Source of the DNA: a bacterium
GTDB taxonomy: Bacteria; SZUA-182; DTGQ01
Direction of reading: 5' to 3'
Assembly (NCBI GenBank): GCA_040755755.1
Contig: JBFLZW010000012.1
Coordinates: 24,015 to 88,014 of the forward strand
DNA length: 64,000 bases
The position numbers and the translations under genes were made by a program. Positions 1 to 8,501 of the stretch are shown here, piece by piece. The notes under the pieces were generated by a model. It was not told the DNA's origin. It made no database searches and saw only the letters and a program-made list of their open reading frames with translations. Positions within the stretch are counted from its first letter, which is position 1. Each line of letters begins with the position of its first letter.

Positions 1-1199
1 TGACTGACCCTGACCCGTTCGGGAATATTCTTGAATTGAGGATCGTCCTTATGTTCATTATAGTAAGCGCGGTATTCATCATCTGAGGCCTTAATGTCTT
101 TGCAGAGCACATCCATGGCAAACTTATTGGCCAGAATACCATCAGCAAAGATTTGTGTCCGTCTCACGAATTCAGGATCCTTATCCATGCCGATACGTTT
201 GGCTTCCATGACGAAAAGCATGTTTTTAATCTTGTCTTCAACCATGTTCTTCAGGAAGGAAGGGTTCTTCAGGAGCGGGCTGTCAAGAGGATTACCGTAG
301 TTGGCCTGCCCGCCGACAAGGTCATTCAGAATTATCGGGGTGCCGTTTACTTCTGCAACCTGGATTTTCAGCAGGCTTTCATCCCTGGTCTTTGCTTCTT
401 CAATTTTCGTCAGATTTTTATCAAGTATCTTGACATTAGCCTTGGAGCGCAAACTCTCGAGCAATGAACTGGTAATTTGATCGGTTTTCTCTTTAGCCAT
501 TTTAAACTGGAGATAGTTCTTCTTGCTTTCCAGTTCCTTGCTGGTCAGCTCTTTCCTCTCAATAGCTTTAAAGAGAGCGTATCCTTCCCGTGTTTTAATG
601 GGCTCACTGACCTGGCCGTCTTTCAATTTGAAAATGACCGCTTCAACCTCTTCCGGAAAAACATTGGTATTGATGATGACAAAGTCGATATCTCCGCCCT
701 TGTCGGCATTTCTGCCTATGGACTTTTCCTTGGCCATTTTTTCAAAACTGGCTCCCTGCTTTATCTGCTTGAGAATGTTTGCAGCTTCTTCCTTGGTTTG
801 GGTAACGATCTGCTGGAACCTGACCTTTTGCCGTTCATTGGGAGGTATCAGATTATTCAGTTCCTTGTCAGACAGTTTCGTCTTATCAGTAACCTTTTTC
901 TGATAAAAAAACAGAGCCAGTTGCTGTTCATTGATCAGCTTGAGCTGTTGCTGGACCATGGGGTCTTTATCCAGATTCTGCTTTCTCGCTTCCTGAGCGA
1001 GCAGCATGCTGGCGATTATCTGTTGAAGTAAAGTTTCACGGTCTGTCCGGCCCTGTGCAATCTCGTTGAATTCGGCAAGTGTGATTTTTGTCCCGTTTAC
1101 TTCAGCAACGGTCTGCTGGGAATCATCAGCCCAGGACTGATGAGTACTCAAAAGGCATAGAGAGCAAAGGACAACAAACATAGCGGTAATTCTTTTCAT
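1..1199 (-). CDS. SurA/PpiC-like peptidyl-prolyl isomerase, C-terminus cut by window edge
   Basis: Translation of the complementary strand from ATG at 1199 runs open to the window edge (399 codons). Residues 1-25 form a Sec signal peptide (MKRITAMFVVLCSLCLLS..., likely cleaved after SWA), so the product is exported. Two SurA-like N-domain repeats start with AEVNGTKITLAEF and AEVNGTPIILNDL. A parvulin PPIase domain lies at about residues 120-215, with the family pattern of GGDIDFV and PIKTREGYALFKA. Such proteins chaperone outer-membrane or exported proteins. An AAGGAGG ribosome site sits 5-6 bases before the start. The truncated end may begin a second parvulin domain (ERVRVSQ). It is divergent from coaE. 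Family assignment is firm; the exact orthologue (SurA, PpiC or PrsA-like) is not decided. Confidence 0.88.
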   Translation of the reverse strand, partial: MKRITAMFVVLCSLCLLSTHQSWADDSQQTVAEVNGTKITLAEFNEIAQGRTDRETLLQQIIASMLLAQEARKQNLDKDPMVQQQLKLINEQQLALFFYQKKVTDKTKLSDKELNNLIPPNERQKVRFQQIVTQTKEEAANILKQIKQGASFEKMAKEKSIGRNADKGGDIDFVIINTNVFPEEVEAVIFKLKDGQVSEPIKTREGYALFKAIERKELTSKELESKKNYLQFKMAKEKTDQITSSLLESLRSKANVKILDKNLTKIEEAKTRDESLLKIQVAEVNGTPIILNDLVGGQANYGNPLDSPLLKNPSFLKNMVEDKIKNMLFVMEAKRIGMDKDPEFVRRTQIFADGILANKFAMDVLCKDIKASDDEYRAYYNEHKDDPQFKNIPERVRVS

Positions 1200-1602
1200 T
1201 TTTTCCTCCTTAGAGAGATTATAAACAAAAAAAACACATAGATTGTAGGGCCACAGCCTCTGTGTTAAGGCGAAGAGAGATTTTTGACAGGTTTGCTGTT
1301 AAATATACAGAATTACTTGCCGGATGTCAACTTTCTCCTCTCCAATTTTTAGAAAAATACAGACATTTTCCTGCTTGCGTCATGAGTTGTTTCCTGGTAT
1401 TTTCCGATTATTGCTCTTTTTGAGCTATTTCATTAATGAGGTTAGTTAACTTTATTTTTCATCGGCAGGTAAAATTGTTGGCATCGTAAGCTTTGCGGCC
1501 TGTGGAATCGATCAGCAGGCAGGGAGAGGGAATTCGATGAGATTTTCGTATACCTGAACACAGGGAACGAAGAGAAGAAAAGAGCATGCGATGAGGGAAA
1601 AT
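1200..1602. other. divergent intergenic region
   Basis: About 400 bases separate the divergent chaperone gene and coaE. Apart from the minus-strand promoter at 1302-1330 and the chaperone ribosome site, I see no open frame, RNA gene or strong repeat. No convincing plus-strand promoter for coaE was found; the stretch is AT-rich around 1340-1470. Confidence 0.5.
1302..1330 (-). promoter_or_regulatory. sigma70-type promoter for the SurA/PpiC-like gene
   Basis: On the minus strand TTGACA (1330-1325) and TATATT (1307-1302) are separated by exactly 17 bases. Predicted transcription would begin near 1295, giving a leader of roughly 95 bases before the start at 1199. Read from sequence only. Confidence 0.65.
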
Positions 1603-2223
1603 ATGATTGTCATTGGAATAACCGGAAGTATCGGTTCTGGAAAAAGCACTGTCAGCAGGATGTTTCAGGAACTGGGAGCCAGTGTCATTGATGCAGACAG
1701 AGTCGCCCGGCAGGTTATGGCTCCATTCGAGGCCGGCTGGTGGGCAGTTTACGAATATTTTGGTCAGGGCATAATCTGTCCGGCTACATCTGAAATTAAC
1801 CGGGCCAAGCTTGGCGAGCTCGTTTTTGAAGATGCTTTTTTGTTACGGAAGCTGAACTCTCTGATTCATCCGTCAATTATCACCAGGATACAGGATTGCC
1901 TGCGGCAACTTTCTGGTCAGGGGGTGAAAATAGCCATCGTTGACGCTCCCCTGCTGATTGAGGCCGGGCTGCATCGTGATGTTGACCTGGTTGTGGTTGT
2001 CTCTGTAGAGCAGGATATCCAGATAGCCAGGCTGCAAAGCCGGGATTCGGGATTAACGAGGTCGAAAATTTTACAGCGGATTGCCAGCCAGATGAGCCTG
2101 GAGGACAAAAAGAAATATGCTGACTATGTGATCGATAATAATCAATGCCTTGAAAAAACCCGTCAGCAGGTGTATTTGATCTTTCGGGAGGCGGTTAAAA
2201 AGGAAGGGCGATCGAGAGAATAG
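1603..2223 (+). CDS. coaE: dephospho-CoA kinase
   Basis: CoaE phosphorylates the 3'-hydroxyl of dephospho-CoA, the last step of coenzyme A synthesis in the cytoplasm. The Walker A loop GSIGSGKST lies near the N-terminus, followed by the family DADRVAR segment and the VDAPLLIEAG motif before the lid helix. I chose ATG 1603 because GAGGG sits 5 bases upstream and the protein then begins MIVIGITGSIGSGKS, as in relatives. An in-frame ATG at 1591 would add four residues but has poor ribosome-site context. Length about 206 aa is normal. It stands alone upstream of the rpsF operon, whose promoter begins right after its stop codon. Confidence 0.95.
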   Translation: MIVIGITGSIGSGKSTVSRMFQELGASVIDADRVARQVMAPFEAGWWAVYEYFGQGIICPATSEINRAKLGELVFEDAFLLRKLNSLIHPSIITRIQDCLRQLSGQGVKIAIVDAPLLIEAGLHRDVDLVVVVSVEQDIQIARLQSRDSGLTRSKILQRIASQMSLEDKKKYADYVIDNNQCLEKTRQQVYLIFREAVKKEGRSRE

Positions 2224-2252
2224 TTGATTTCAATGATTGATTATGCTATTAT
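2224..2252 (+). promoter_or_regulatory. sigma70-type promoter of the rpsF operon
   Basis: TTGATT (2224-2229), 17 bases, TATTAT (2247-2252), immediately after the coaE stop. It would give a leader of about 120 bases before rpsF. I looked for the CCG-bulge hairpin that binds S6:S18 in some rpsF leaders and did not see a convincing one. Confidence 0.6.
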
Positions 2253-2378
2253 TTTAAAATCTGAACTCTGGTAAGACGAGGATACTTATTGAATTTGCGT
2301 ACTTTTGATCATATTTTGGTAACAGAAGCATTTCAACCATACTATTTACGAAATAAAGCTTTCATGGGAGGAAAACAG

Positions 2379-2747
2379 TTGATTTATTATGAAACATTAC
2401 TGATTATCAACCCAAACCTGTCTGAAGAGGAAGTGGAGACTCTGGCCCAAAAAATAAAAAAAATCATGGAGGACCTGGGGGCGTCGATAATCCAGGCGGA
2501 AAACTGGGGTAAAAGACGTTTGGCCTACGAAGTAAAAAAGTTTAAAAAGGGATATTACCTGGCTTATGATTATAAGGTCGAAGCAAGTGATATGTTAAAA
2601 AAGCTGGATGCCGCTCTCCGATATGACGAGCAGGTTTTGAAATATATGACCGTCAATATGAAGGAATCCAATATTGGCAAAGGAACTCCAATGGCCACAG
2701 CCAAGGAAGGTTTCCGGGAATCGGGGGTGGCGGAGGGTATTGAGTAA
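2379..2747 (+). CDS. rpsF: 30S ribosomal protein S6
   Basis: S6 binds the central domain of 16S rRNA together with S18. The frame is open from 2289, but the family begins near the YYETLLIINP motif. TTG 2379 is chosen as start because GGGAGG lies 7 bases upstream and yields MIYYETLLI. The conserved segments NWGKRRLAYEVKK and YYLAYDY are present. Length 122 aa, with a short non-conserved C-terminal tail. First gene of rpsF-ssb-rpsR-DUF2232-rplI-dnaB, a widely conserved order; its stop overlaps the ssb start by one base (TAATG). Confidence 0.95.
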   Translation: MIYYETLLIINPNLSEEEVETLAQKIKKIMEDLGASIIQAENWGKRRLAYEVKKFKKGYYLAYDYKVEASDMLKKLDAALRYDEQVLKYMTVNMKESNIGKGTPMATAKEGFRESGVAEGIE

Positions 2748-3166
2748 TGGCTTCTTATAATAAAGTTATTTTAATGGGAAATCTGACAAAAGATCCTGAG
2801 CTGCGCTACACCTCAAACGGCCTGGCCGTAGCCCATCTGAGCCTGGCGGTAAACCGCAGATTTACCGCCAAGGAGGGAGAAAAAAAAGAAGAGGTGGACT
2901 TTTTCGATATCGAAACCTGGGATAAACAGGCAGAGCTGTGCAGTGAATATCTCAATAAGGGAAGCGGCGTCCTGATCGAGGGGCGGCTGAAACAGGACCG
3001 GTGGGAAGACGAGACCGGCAGCAAGCGGTCCAAAATCAAGATTGTGGCGACAGCAATCCAGTTCCTGCCCAAGCGGTCTGGTGAGGAAATCGGAGGAGTG
3101 AGTGATGGAGGTGATTTCCCGGACAGTGGAAGCGGATTTGAGGGGAAGAACAACGCTCCATTCTAG
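2747..3166 (+). CDS. ssb: single-stranded DNA-binding protein
   Basis: SSB coats single-stranded DNA in replication and repair. The OB fold covers about residues 1-110, starting with NKVILMGNLTKDPELRYT and including the VDFFDIETWDKQAE and GVLIEGRLKQDRW segments. Length 139 aa is short because the flexible linker is brief (Gly/Ser/Asp rich). The final two residues PF are conserved, but the usual acidic DDD just before them is replaced by GKNNA, with acidic residues lying further upstream. ATG overlaps the rpsF stop, implying translational coupling. Confidence 0.95.
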   Translation: MASYNKVILMGNLTKDPELRYTSNGLAVAHLSLAVNRRFTAKEGEKKEEVDFFDIETWDKQAELCSEYLNKGSGVLIEGRLKQDRWEDETGSKRSKIKIVATAIQFLPKRSGEEIGGVSDGGDFPDSGSGFEGKNNAPF

Positions 3167-3212
3167 GATTCAAACAGAGGGGGTTTGCCGGCAAGTGGGC
3201 GGGCACAGTGCT

Positions 3213-3253
3213 CAATAGTTTATTGAACCATTCTTGTTGAATGGGTATTTTTT
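3213..3253 (+). terminator. tandem hairpins with T-run between ssb and rpsR (possible attenuator)
   Basis: A perfect stem CAATA-GTT-TATTG (3213-3225) is followed by CCATTC-TTGTT-GAATGG (3228-3244) and then six T residues (3248-3253), ending just before the rpsR ribosome site. The shape is that of a weak intrinsic terminator or attenuator inside an otherwise co-directional operon. Stems are short, so this is tentative. Confidence 0.4.
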
Positions 3254-3266
3254 CCATGGAGAGTTT

Positions 3267-3500
3267 ATGAAAGCAAAAATGCTGACTCGATTTAGAAGAA
3301 GAAAAATTTGCAAGTTCTGTGAAGGGAAAATGGATTTTATCGATTTCAAAGACACGAGAAGGCTTCGCAGCTTTATGACGGAAAGAGGCAAGATCATTCC
3401 CCGCCGGATCTCGGGAAATTGCGCCAAGCATCAAAGAGAATTGACCCAGGCGATCAAGAGAGCCAGGAACATCGCACTTTTGCCATTTCTGGCTGAATAG
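3267..3500 (+). CDS. rpsR: 30S ribosomal protein S18
   Basis: S18 pairs with S6 on the 30S platform. ATG 3267 gives [13 protein letters not shown] with GGAGAG just upstream; the frame also opens at 3234 but lacks a ribosome site there. The family core is clear: [20 protein letters not shown] and the C-terminal [17 protein letters not shown] near the N-terminus plus the later C and H residues (NCAKH) form a likely zinc site (the C+ type). Length 77 aa is standard. Confidence 0.96.
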   Translation: MKAKMLTRFRRRKICKFCEGKMDFIDFKDTRRLRSFMTERGKIIPRRISGNCAKHQRELTQAIKRARNIALLPFLAE

Positions 3501-3598
3501 TTTTCCCAATTCCCTCACAGTCATCATCCGTAAAGATGCTTTGAGGGCTGCCTGATACCAGATGTGCTCAATGTGCAGACCAGGGAGTTGAAGATTCC

Positions 3599-4588
3599 TT
3601 GAGCAGTAACCAAGAAAGACATGACGATGGCAGTAATTCGAAAGATTATCATGCTCTCAAGAAGACCCCTGCTATTTTGGGATCTATCCTCTTGATTATA
3701 GGCCTGTTCCTCATATCTCAGCTTTTTCTGATCGCTTTAGTGCCCATTCCCTTGACCTTCATTATCCTGCGGCGGGGAAAGATTCAATGGGTAATTGGCG
3801 CTTTCCTCCTGGCAGGAACGGTCGCAGTTTTTGCCAAGCCGGATGTGAATCCGTTGTATCATGCTCTGATTATCCTGGGCTGGCTGAGTTTTGTCTTTGC
3901 GGAGCTTTTTGAACGGGGATTGTCGAGCGAGCGGATCATTCTGACAGGTTCAGCGGTCTCGATCATTCTGCTCTTTTTTTTCCTGGGATTGTATTCCTTC
4001 AGAGCTTCCACGGCCCCCGATGCGTTCTTACGCCATGAAATAGACCAATCGATGAGTAAAATCATCGACATCTACGAACAAGGGGGGATGGAACCTGACC
4101 AGGTAGCGATGCTGAAAAAAACATCGCCGCAGATAGAAGAAAGCCTGATCAGTGTATTCCCGGCTATTCTTATTGTCATCCTCATTTCGGTTGTGCTGAT
4201 CAATTATTTCCTGCTCCGGCGATGGCTGCAATTTATGGAATTTCCGGTTGAAGACCGAAGGCCGTTTTGGCAATGGATCGTGCCGGACTGGTGGGTCTGG
4301 CTATTTATTGTATCGGGAATACTCTGGTATTTCCTCAAAGTGCCGCTTCCATCCAGGATTGGTTTGAACTTTCTGGTTGTGGCCAGTTATTTATACCTGA
4401 TTCAAGGAGTGGCGATTATCATCTATTTTTTTCAAAAGGGTCGGATACCTTCATTTTTCAGGTATTTGGGATTAGTGGTGGTCCTTTTCATTCCAGGCAG
4501 TTACATCTTCCTGACTCTTGGGGGACTGTTTGACAACTGGATTGATTTCCGAAAGCTCCGGGTCAGGTCTCAGGAAACCGGTGCCTGA
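3599..4588 (+). CDS. DUF2232 (YybS-like) integral membrane protein
   Basis: A 329-aa polytopic protein with roughly eight hydrophobic helices, the first at about residues 27-50 (GSILLIIGLFLISQLFLIALV). The position between rpsR and rplI is where Bacillus yybS and many proteobacterial DUF2232 genes sit, and the C-terminal pattern (YLYLIQGVAIIIYFF, then GLFDNWIDFRK) fits that family. Function of the family is unknown. The start is TTG 3599 with GGGAG 11 bases upstream. A soluble loop around residues 140-180 separates the two membrane halves. Confidence 0.8.
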   Translation: MSSNQERHDDGSNSKDYHALKKTPAILGSILLIIGLFLISQLFLIALVPIPLTFIILRRGKIQWVIGAFLLAGTVAVFAKPDVNPLYHALIILGWLSFVFAELFERGLSSERIILTGSAVSIILLFFFLGLYSFRASTAPDAFLRHEIDQSMSKIIDIYEQGGMEPDQVAMLKKTSPQIEESLISVFPAILIVILISVVLINYFLLRRWLQFMEFPVEDRRPFWQWIVPDWWVWLFIVSGILWYFLKVPLPSRIGLNFLVVASYLYLIQGVAIIIYFFQKGRIPSFFRYLGLVVVLFIPGSYIFLTLGGLFDNWIDFRKLRVRSQETGA

Positions 4589-4644
4589 AGTACGAGCGCT
4601 CTGATTTGCCAGGATTTGAGTGAAAAATTACAAGGAGAAAACGT

Positions 4645-5148
4645 ATGGAAATAATTCTTCAAAAAGATGTGCATAACTTGGGACTAATCGGTCAGGTAGT
4701 TAATGTATCTCCCGGTTATGCCCGCAACTACCTGATTCCGAATAAATTGGCTATCAAGGCAACACCCAAAAACCTTGCTCTGATGAAGAAGCAGGAGTCC
4801 CTCATCAAGGCTGCTCAGGAAAAGGCCAGAAAGGAATATGCTGACCTGGCGGTGCAGTTGGAAAAACTCTCTTTCACCTTTGCCAGAAAATCGGGAGAAA
4901 ACGACAGGCTTTTTGGCTCGGTCACCAATGCTGACATTGCTGAAGCTTTAAAAGGCGAGGGGTTTGAGATTGACAAGAAAAGAATCATCCTTGAGGAACC
5001 TATTAAAGCCCTGGGAATCTTCAAGGTCCCGGTGAAGCTCCACCCGGAAATCATTGCCCAGCTCAAAGTATGGGTAGTAAAAGATGAGCCGGTGATTAAG
5101 AAGGAGACCCCTGCTGAACAGGAGGAAGATACTTCTTCGCAGGAGTAA
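4645..5148 (+). CDS. rplI: 50S ribosomal protein L9
   Basis: L9 binds 23S rRNA at the base of the L1 stalk. The N-terminal domain begins MEIILQKDVHNLGLIGQVVNVSPGY... with the expected GYARNYLIP motif, followed by the long connecting helix and the C-terminal domain containing KSGENDRLFGSVT. Length 167 aa with a charged, non-conserved tail. AAGGAG lies before ATG 4645. Lies between the DUF2232 gene and dnaB, the conserved order. Confidence 0.96.
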   Translation: MEIILQKDVHNLGLIGQVVNVSPGYARNYLIPNKLAIKATPKNLALMKKQESLIKAAQEKARKEYADLAVQLEKLSFTFARKSGENDRLFGSVTNADIAEALKGEGFEIDKKRIILEEPIKALGIFKVPVKLHPEIIAQLKVWVVKDEPVIKKETPAEQEEDTSSQE

Positions 5149-5213
5149 TCCGGGGGGATGGTAGGATACTATCATTTTAGAGTATGGGGGCTGGAAAAAA
5201 AGCAGGTTGCAGT

Positions 5214-6578
5214 ATGAAACCGGAAAGCCATTCGGGAGAGGGGATAGCATTACGGCAGCCGCCGCAGGATCGCGATGCGGAGCGGGCTGTTCTGGGGGCA
5301 ATCTGTCTTGAACCGGAATCTATTACTAAAATTATTGATATCATTCAACCGGACAGATTTTACGATCCGGCGCATCGCAAGATTTTCACCTCGATGCTCG
5401 ACCTGCACAATCGCGGAATACTCCCTGATTCGGTGACACTCAAGGATGAGTTGATCAGCCGCAACGAGCTGGATGAAGTCGGCGGAGTAAGCTATCTGAT
5501 GACTCTGATGGATTCAACGCCGACAGCAGCCAACATCAAATCCTATGCCCAGATCCTGCATAAAAAATTTCTGGCCCGGCAGTTGATCGCCGCAGCCACG
5601 CAAATAGCTCAGCGGGGATATGAGGAGCAGAAGGAAATCGAAAACCTTTTGGATGATGCCGAGAGATTGATTTTCAATATCTCGGAGACCAGGGCACATC
5701 AGGGCGTCCAGTCCATCCGGTCCATCATCTCCAACAGTTTTCAGTTGATCGAAAAGCTCTATGAGTCCAAAACACGGGTAACCGGCCTGCCGACCGGCTT
5801 TGTCGATTTCGATAGCATGACCTCCGGGCTGCAAAATACGGATCTGGTTATTATTGCAGCCCGGCCATCGATGGGAAAGACCAGCCTGTGTCTGAATATT
5901 GCTCAGCATGTGGCCATAGAAGCGGGAGTTACGGTGCTGATATTCAGTCTGGAGACAGCGAAAGAGCAGATGGTGCTGCGGATGCTGTGCTCTGAGGCTG
6001 AAGTCAGTGGACACAAGCTGCGGACAGGCTACATGGGAGAGCGGGACTGGGAGCGGATGGTGGCGGCTGCGGCTAAATTATCTGAAGCCAATATCTACAT
6101 CGATGACTCTGCCTCCATAACCGTCATGGAAATGAGGGCCAGAGCCCGTCGGCTCAGGAAAGAGGCGGGGCTTGGCCTGATCATTGTGGACTACCTGCAA
6201 CTGGTCCAGGGACATGGCAGGCAGGAAAGCCGGCAGCAGGAAATTTCCGGGATCTCCCGCAGCCTGAAAGGCCTGGCCAAAGAGATGAATATTCCGGTGA
6301 TTGCCCTGTCGCAATTGAGCCGGGCAGTTGAGACCCGCGATAAAAAAGATAAACGCCCCATACTTTCGGACTTGCGGGAATCAGGGGCCATTGAGCAGGA
6401 TGGCGATGTGATCGCCTTTCTCTACCGGCCTGAGCTTTACAATCCGGAAGATGATCCCGGCGTGGCCGAGCTGATCATCAGAAAGCAGCGTAATGGCCCT
6501 ATCGGGACAGTGAAATTGGCCTTTCTCAAAGATTATACGAAATTCAAAAACCTGGCCAGGGAAGATGGTTTCTTTTAG
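5214..6578 (+). CDS. dnaB: replicative DNA helicase DnaB
   Basis: DnaB is the hexameric 5'-3' helicase at the replication fork. The N-terminal helical domain starts with PPQDRDAERAVLGAI; the RecA-like domain carries Walker A (ARPSMGKTS), Walker B (LIIVDYLQL) and the late DLRESGAIEQDGDV motif with the arginine-finger region. About 454 aa, full length, no intein. ATG 5214 is preferred (GCAGG 7 bases upstream); ATG 5184 would add ten residues with no visible ribosome site. The stop at 6578 abuts the alr start. Confidence 0.96.
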   Translation: MKPESHSGEGIALRQPPQDRDAERAVLGAICLEPESITKIIDIIQPDRFYDPAHRKIFTSMLDLHNRGILPDSVTLKDELISRNELDEVGGVSYLMTLMDSTPTAANIKSYAQILHKKFLARQLIAAATQIAQRGYEEQKEIENLLDDAERLIFNISETRAHQGVQSIRSIISNSFQLIEKLYESKTRVTGLPTGFVDFDSMTSGLQNTDLVIIAARPSMGKTSLCLNIAQHVAIEAGVTVLIFSLETAKEQMVLRMLCSEAEVSGHKLRTGYMGERDWERMVAAAAKLSEANIYIDDSASITVMEMRARARRLRKEAGLGLIIVDYLQLVQGHGRQESRQQEISGISRSLKGLAKEMNIPVIALSQLSRAVETRDKKDKRPILSDLRESGAIEQDGDVIAFLYRPELYNPEDDPGVAELIIRKQRNGPIGTVKLAFLKDYTKFKNLAREDGFF

Positions 6579-7748
6579 ATGACCTCTGATTACCGGCCTA
6601 CCATTGCAGAAATACATCTCGATGCCATTCGAGCAAATATCCGTCAGATCCGGAAAATGGTCGGCCCGACAAGAAAAATAATGCCTATCGTCAAATCAAA
6701 CGCTTATGGGCATGGAGCGCTTCCGGTGGCCAGGGCCCTTGAGCCGGAGATCGACGCTTTGGGGGTGGCCTTTGTCTATGAGGGGATTGAGCTGCGAAGA
6801 GGGGGAATCCGCTGTCCTATCCTGGTTCTGGGCGGGGGGCAGGATGAGTGCCTGAAACCCGCTCTGGAGGAAAATCTGACCCTGGCTGTAGGGAGCATGG
6901 ACATGGCCCAGACCCTTTCGCAGGCAGCCCGGCAGGAAGGGCGGGAAGAAAGGGTGGCCAGGATTCATATTGAAGTCGATACCGGCATGGGAAGGCTGGG
7001 AATATCCTGGCGTGATGCAGCCGGGGAAATCGCCCGGATAAAGGAATTGCCGAATGTTGAGGTTGAAGGGATATTCAGCCATCTGGCTACTTCCGATCTC
7101 CGGCAGGATGCCTTCACCTTTGTGCAACTGGAGCGGTTTGAACATGTCCTGACGGAGCTGGACCGGCACAACATTCACATTCCCATCAGGCATTTGGCCA
7201 ACAGCGGCGCCATCCTGCAATATCCGCAGACCTGGTTCGACATGGTGCGGCCAGGGCTTATGACCTATGGCCTGTATCCGGCAAAACACCTGATGGATGT
7301 TATCCCCTTGCAGTTCCCGCTGGCCGTGAAAACCCGCATCCTGCAAATTCACGAGCTGATGGAAGGAGACAGCATCAGCTACGGGAGGACCTACATCTGC
7401 CGGGAACCCAGGCGAATTGCCGCCATTCCGGTCGGATATGCGGACGGTCTTGGCCGGGTTTGTTCCAATAAAGCGGATTTCCTGGTCAGGGGACACAAGG
7501 TGCGGGTTGTGGGCACGATCTGCATGGACCTGTGCATGATCGATATCACCCAGGTTCCGGGGGCTGAAGTCGGAGACGAGGTGATTTTACTGGGAGGCGA
7601 GGAAGGCCAGGCATCGGTGGAACAACTGGCCGGGCTGATGGGCACTATTTCCTATGAGGTTTTATGCTCCTTTGGCCGAAGGGCCAGGCGGGAATATATC
7701 GACCGGGAGGCAGGGGAGAACCCTGGAGATGAGAAAAATTCTCGATAA
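6579..7748 (+). CDS. alr: alanine racemase
   Basis: Alr interconverts L- and D-alanine for peptidoglycan, using pyridoxal phosphate. The PLP lysine lies in PIVKSNAYGHGA near residue 40, the catalytic tyrosine in SYGRTY near residue 270, and the substrate-site region GTICMDLCMID follows. Length 389 aa is typical. ATG 6579 follows the dnaB TAG with no gap, so the two are co-translated. Its last 20 bases overlap mlaE. Confidence 0.96.
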   Translation: MTSDYRPTIAEIHLDAIRANIRQIRKMVGPTRKIMPIVKSNAYGHGALPVARALEPEIDALGVAFVYEGIELRRGGIRCPILVLGGGQDECLKPALEENLTLAVGSMDMAQTLSQAARQEGREERVARIHIEVDTGMGRLGISWRDAAGEIARIKELPNVEVEGIFSHLATSDLRQDAFTFVQLERFEHVLTELDRHNIHIPIRHLANSGAILQYPQTWFDMVRPGLMTYGLYPAKHLMDVIPLQFPLAVKTRILQIHELMEGDSISYGRTYICREPRRIAAIPVGYADGLGRVCSNKADFLVRGHKVRVVGTICMDLCMIDITQVPGAEVGDEVILLGGEEGQASVEQLAGLMGTISYEVLCSFGRRARREYIDREAGENPGDEKNSR

Positions 7749-8499
7749 AATAGGGAGAAAAGTTACCGGTATTTTTACAGAGGCGGGGAGGTTGAGCATT
7801 CTCTTTGTCCAGGCATTGATCGGTATCTTTCATCCTCCTTTTCGCCTTGACCAGAGCCTGAGTCAGATGGAAGAGGTGGGGGTCAATTCGGTTTCGGTCA
7901 CCCTGATTACGGCTGCCTTTACCGGAATGGTGCTGGCCTTGCAAAGCCACATAGGATTCAAGCGCTTCAATGCCGAGTCCCTGGTTGGAACAGTCGTTGC
8001 CCTGTCCGTGACGCGGGAGCTTGGTCCGGTTTTGACCGGGCTGGTAGTTGCGGCCCGCGCCGGATCTTCGATAGCTGCCGAACTGGGAACAATGCGGGTC
8101 ACCGAGCAGATTGATGCTCTGACCACTCTGGCGGTCAATCCGATCGAGTATCTCGTTTCTCCCCGCCTTCTGGCCGGATTGCTCATGCTTCCCCTTTTAA
8201 CCGCCCTGGCTGATATTGTGGGCATTCTGGGCGGATATCTGGTCAGCGTTTTTATTTTAGGAGCCAATTCAGTGGTATATATCCGGCGTACTTTTGACTA
8301 TCTGGTGCTTCAGGATATCTACAGCGGCATCTTTAAGGCAGCCGTGTTCGGCGTCATCATCACCGTGGTTGGATGTTACAAGGGGTTTTATGCCGAAGGA
8401 GGCGCTCATGGAGTCGGGAATGCGACCACCGGTGCCGTGGTCATGGCGTACATGCTTATTATCGTTTCCAACTATATCATGACAGCCCTGTTCTTTTGA
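7729..8499 (+). CDS. mlaE: MlaE-family lipid ABC transporter permease
   Basis: Inner-membrane permease of the MCE phospholipid transport system. The family motif VALSVTRELGPVLTGLVVAARAGS (in two parts, about residues 85-110) and the AELGTMRVTEQIDAL segment are clear, with five or six membrane segments. ATG 7729 is chosen because it gives the usual N-terminus and AGGGGAG lies upstream; the frame stays open further 5' inside alr. Length 256 aa. It overlaps alr by 20 bases and is followed two bases later by the ATPase gene. Confidence 0.93.
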   Translation: MRKILDKIGRKVTGIFTEAGRLSILFVQALIGIFHPPFRLDQSLSQMEEVGVNSVSVTLITAAFTGMVLALQSHIGFKRFNAESLVGTVVALSVTRELGPVLTGLVVAARAGSSIAAELGTMRVTEQIDALTTLAVNPIEYLVSPRLLAGLLMLPLLTALADIVGILGGYLVSVFILGANSVVYIRRTFDYLVLQDIYSGIFKAAVFGVIITVVGCYKGFYAEGGAHGVGNATTGAVVMAYMLIIVSNYIMTALFF

Positions 8500-8501
8500 C
8501 T

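Noticed and set aside
153..1031. plus-strand frames of 104, 184 and 126 codons
   Set aside because: They are antisense to the SurA/PpiC-like gene, whose signal peptide, domains and ribosome site are clear.
1284..1309. plus-strand TTGACA with TATACA as a coaE promoter
   Set aside because: Spacer is only 14 bases and it lies about 300 bases from coaE.
6696..7496. 266-codon minus-strand frame opposite alr
   Set aside because: Complements a clear alanine racemase; composition is that of a shadow frame.
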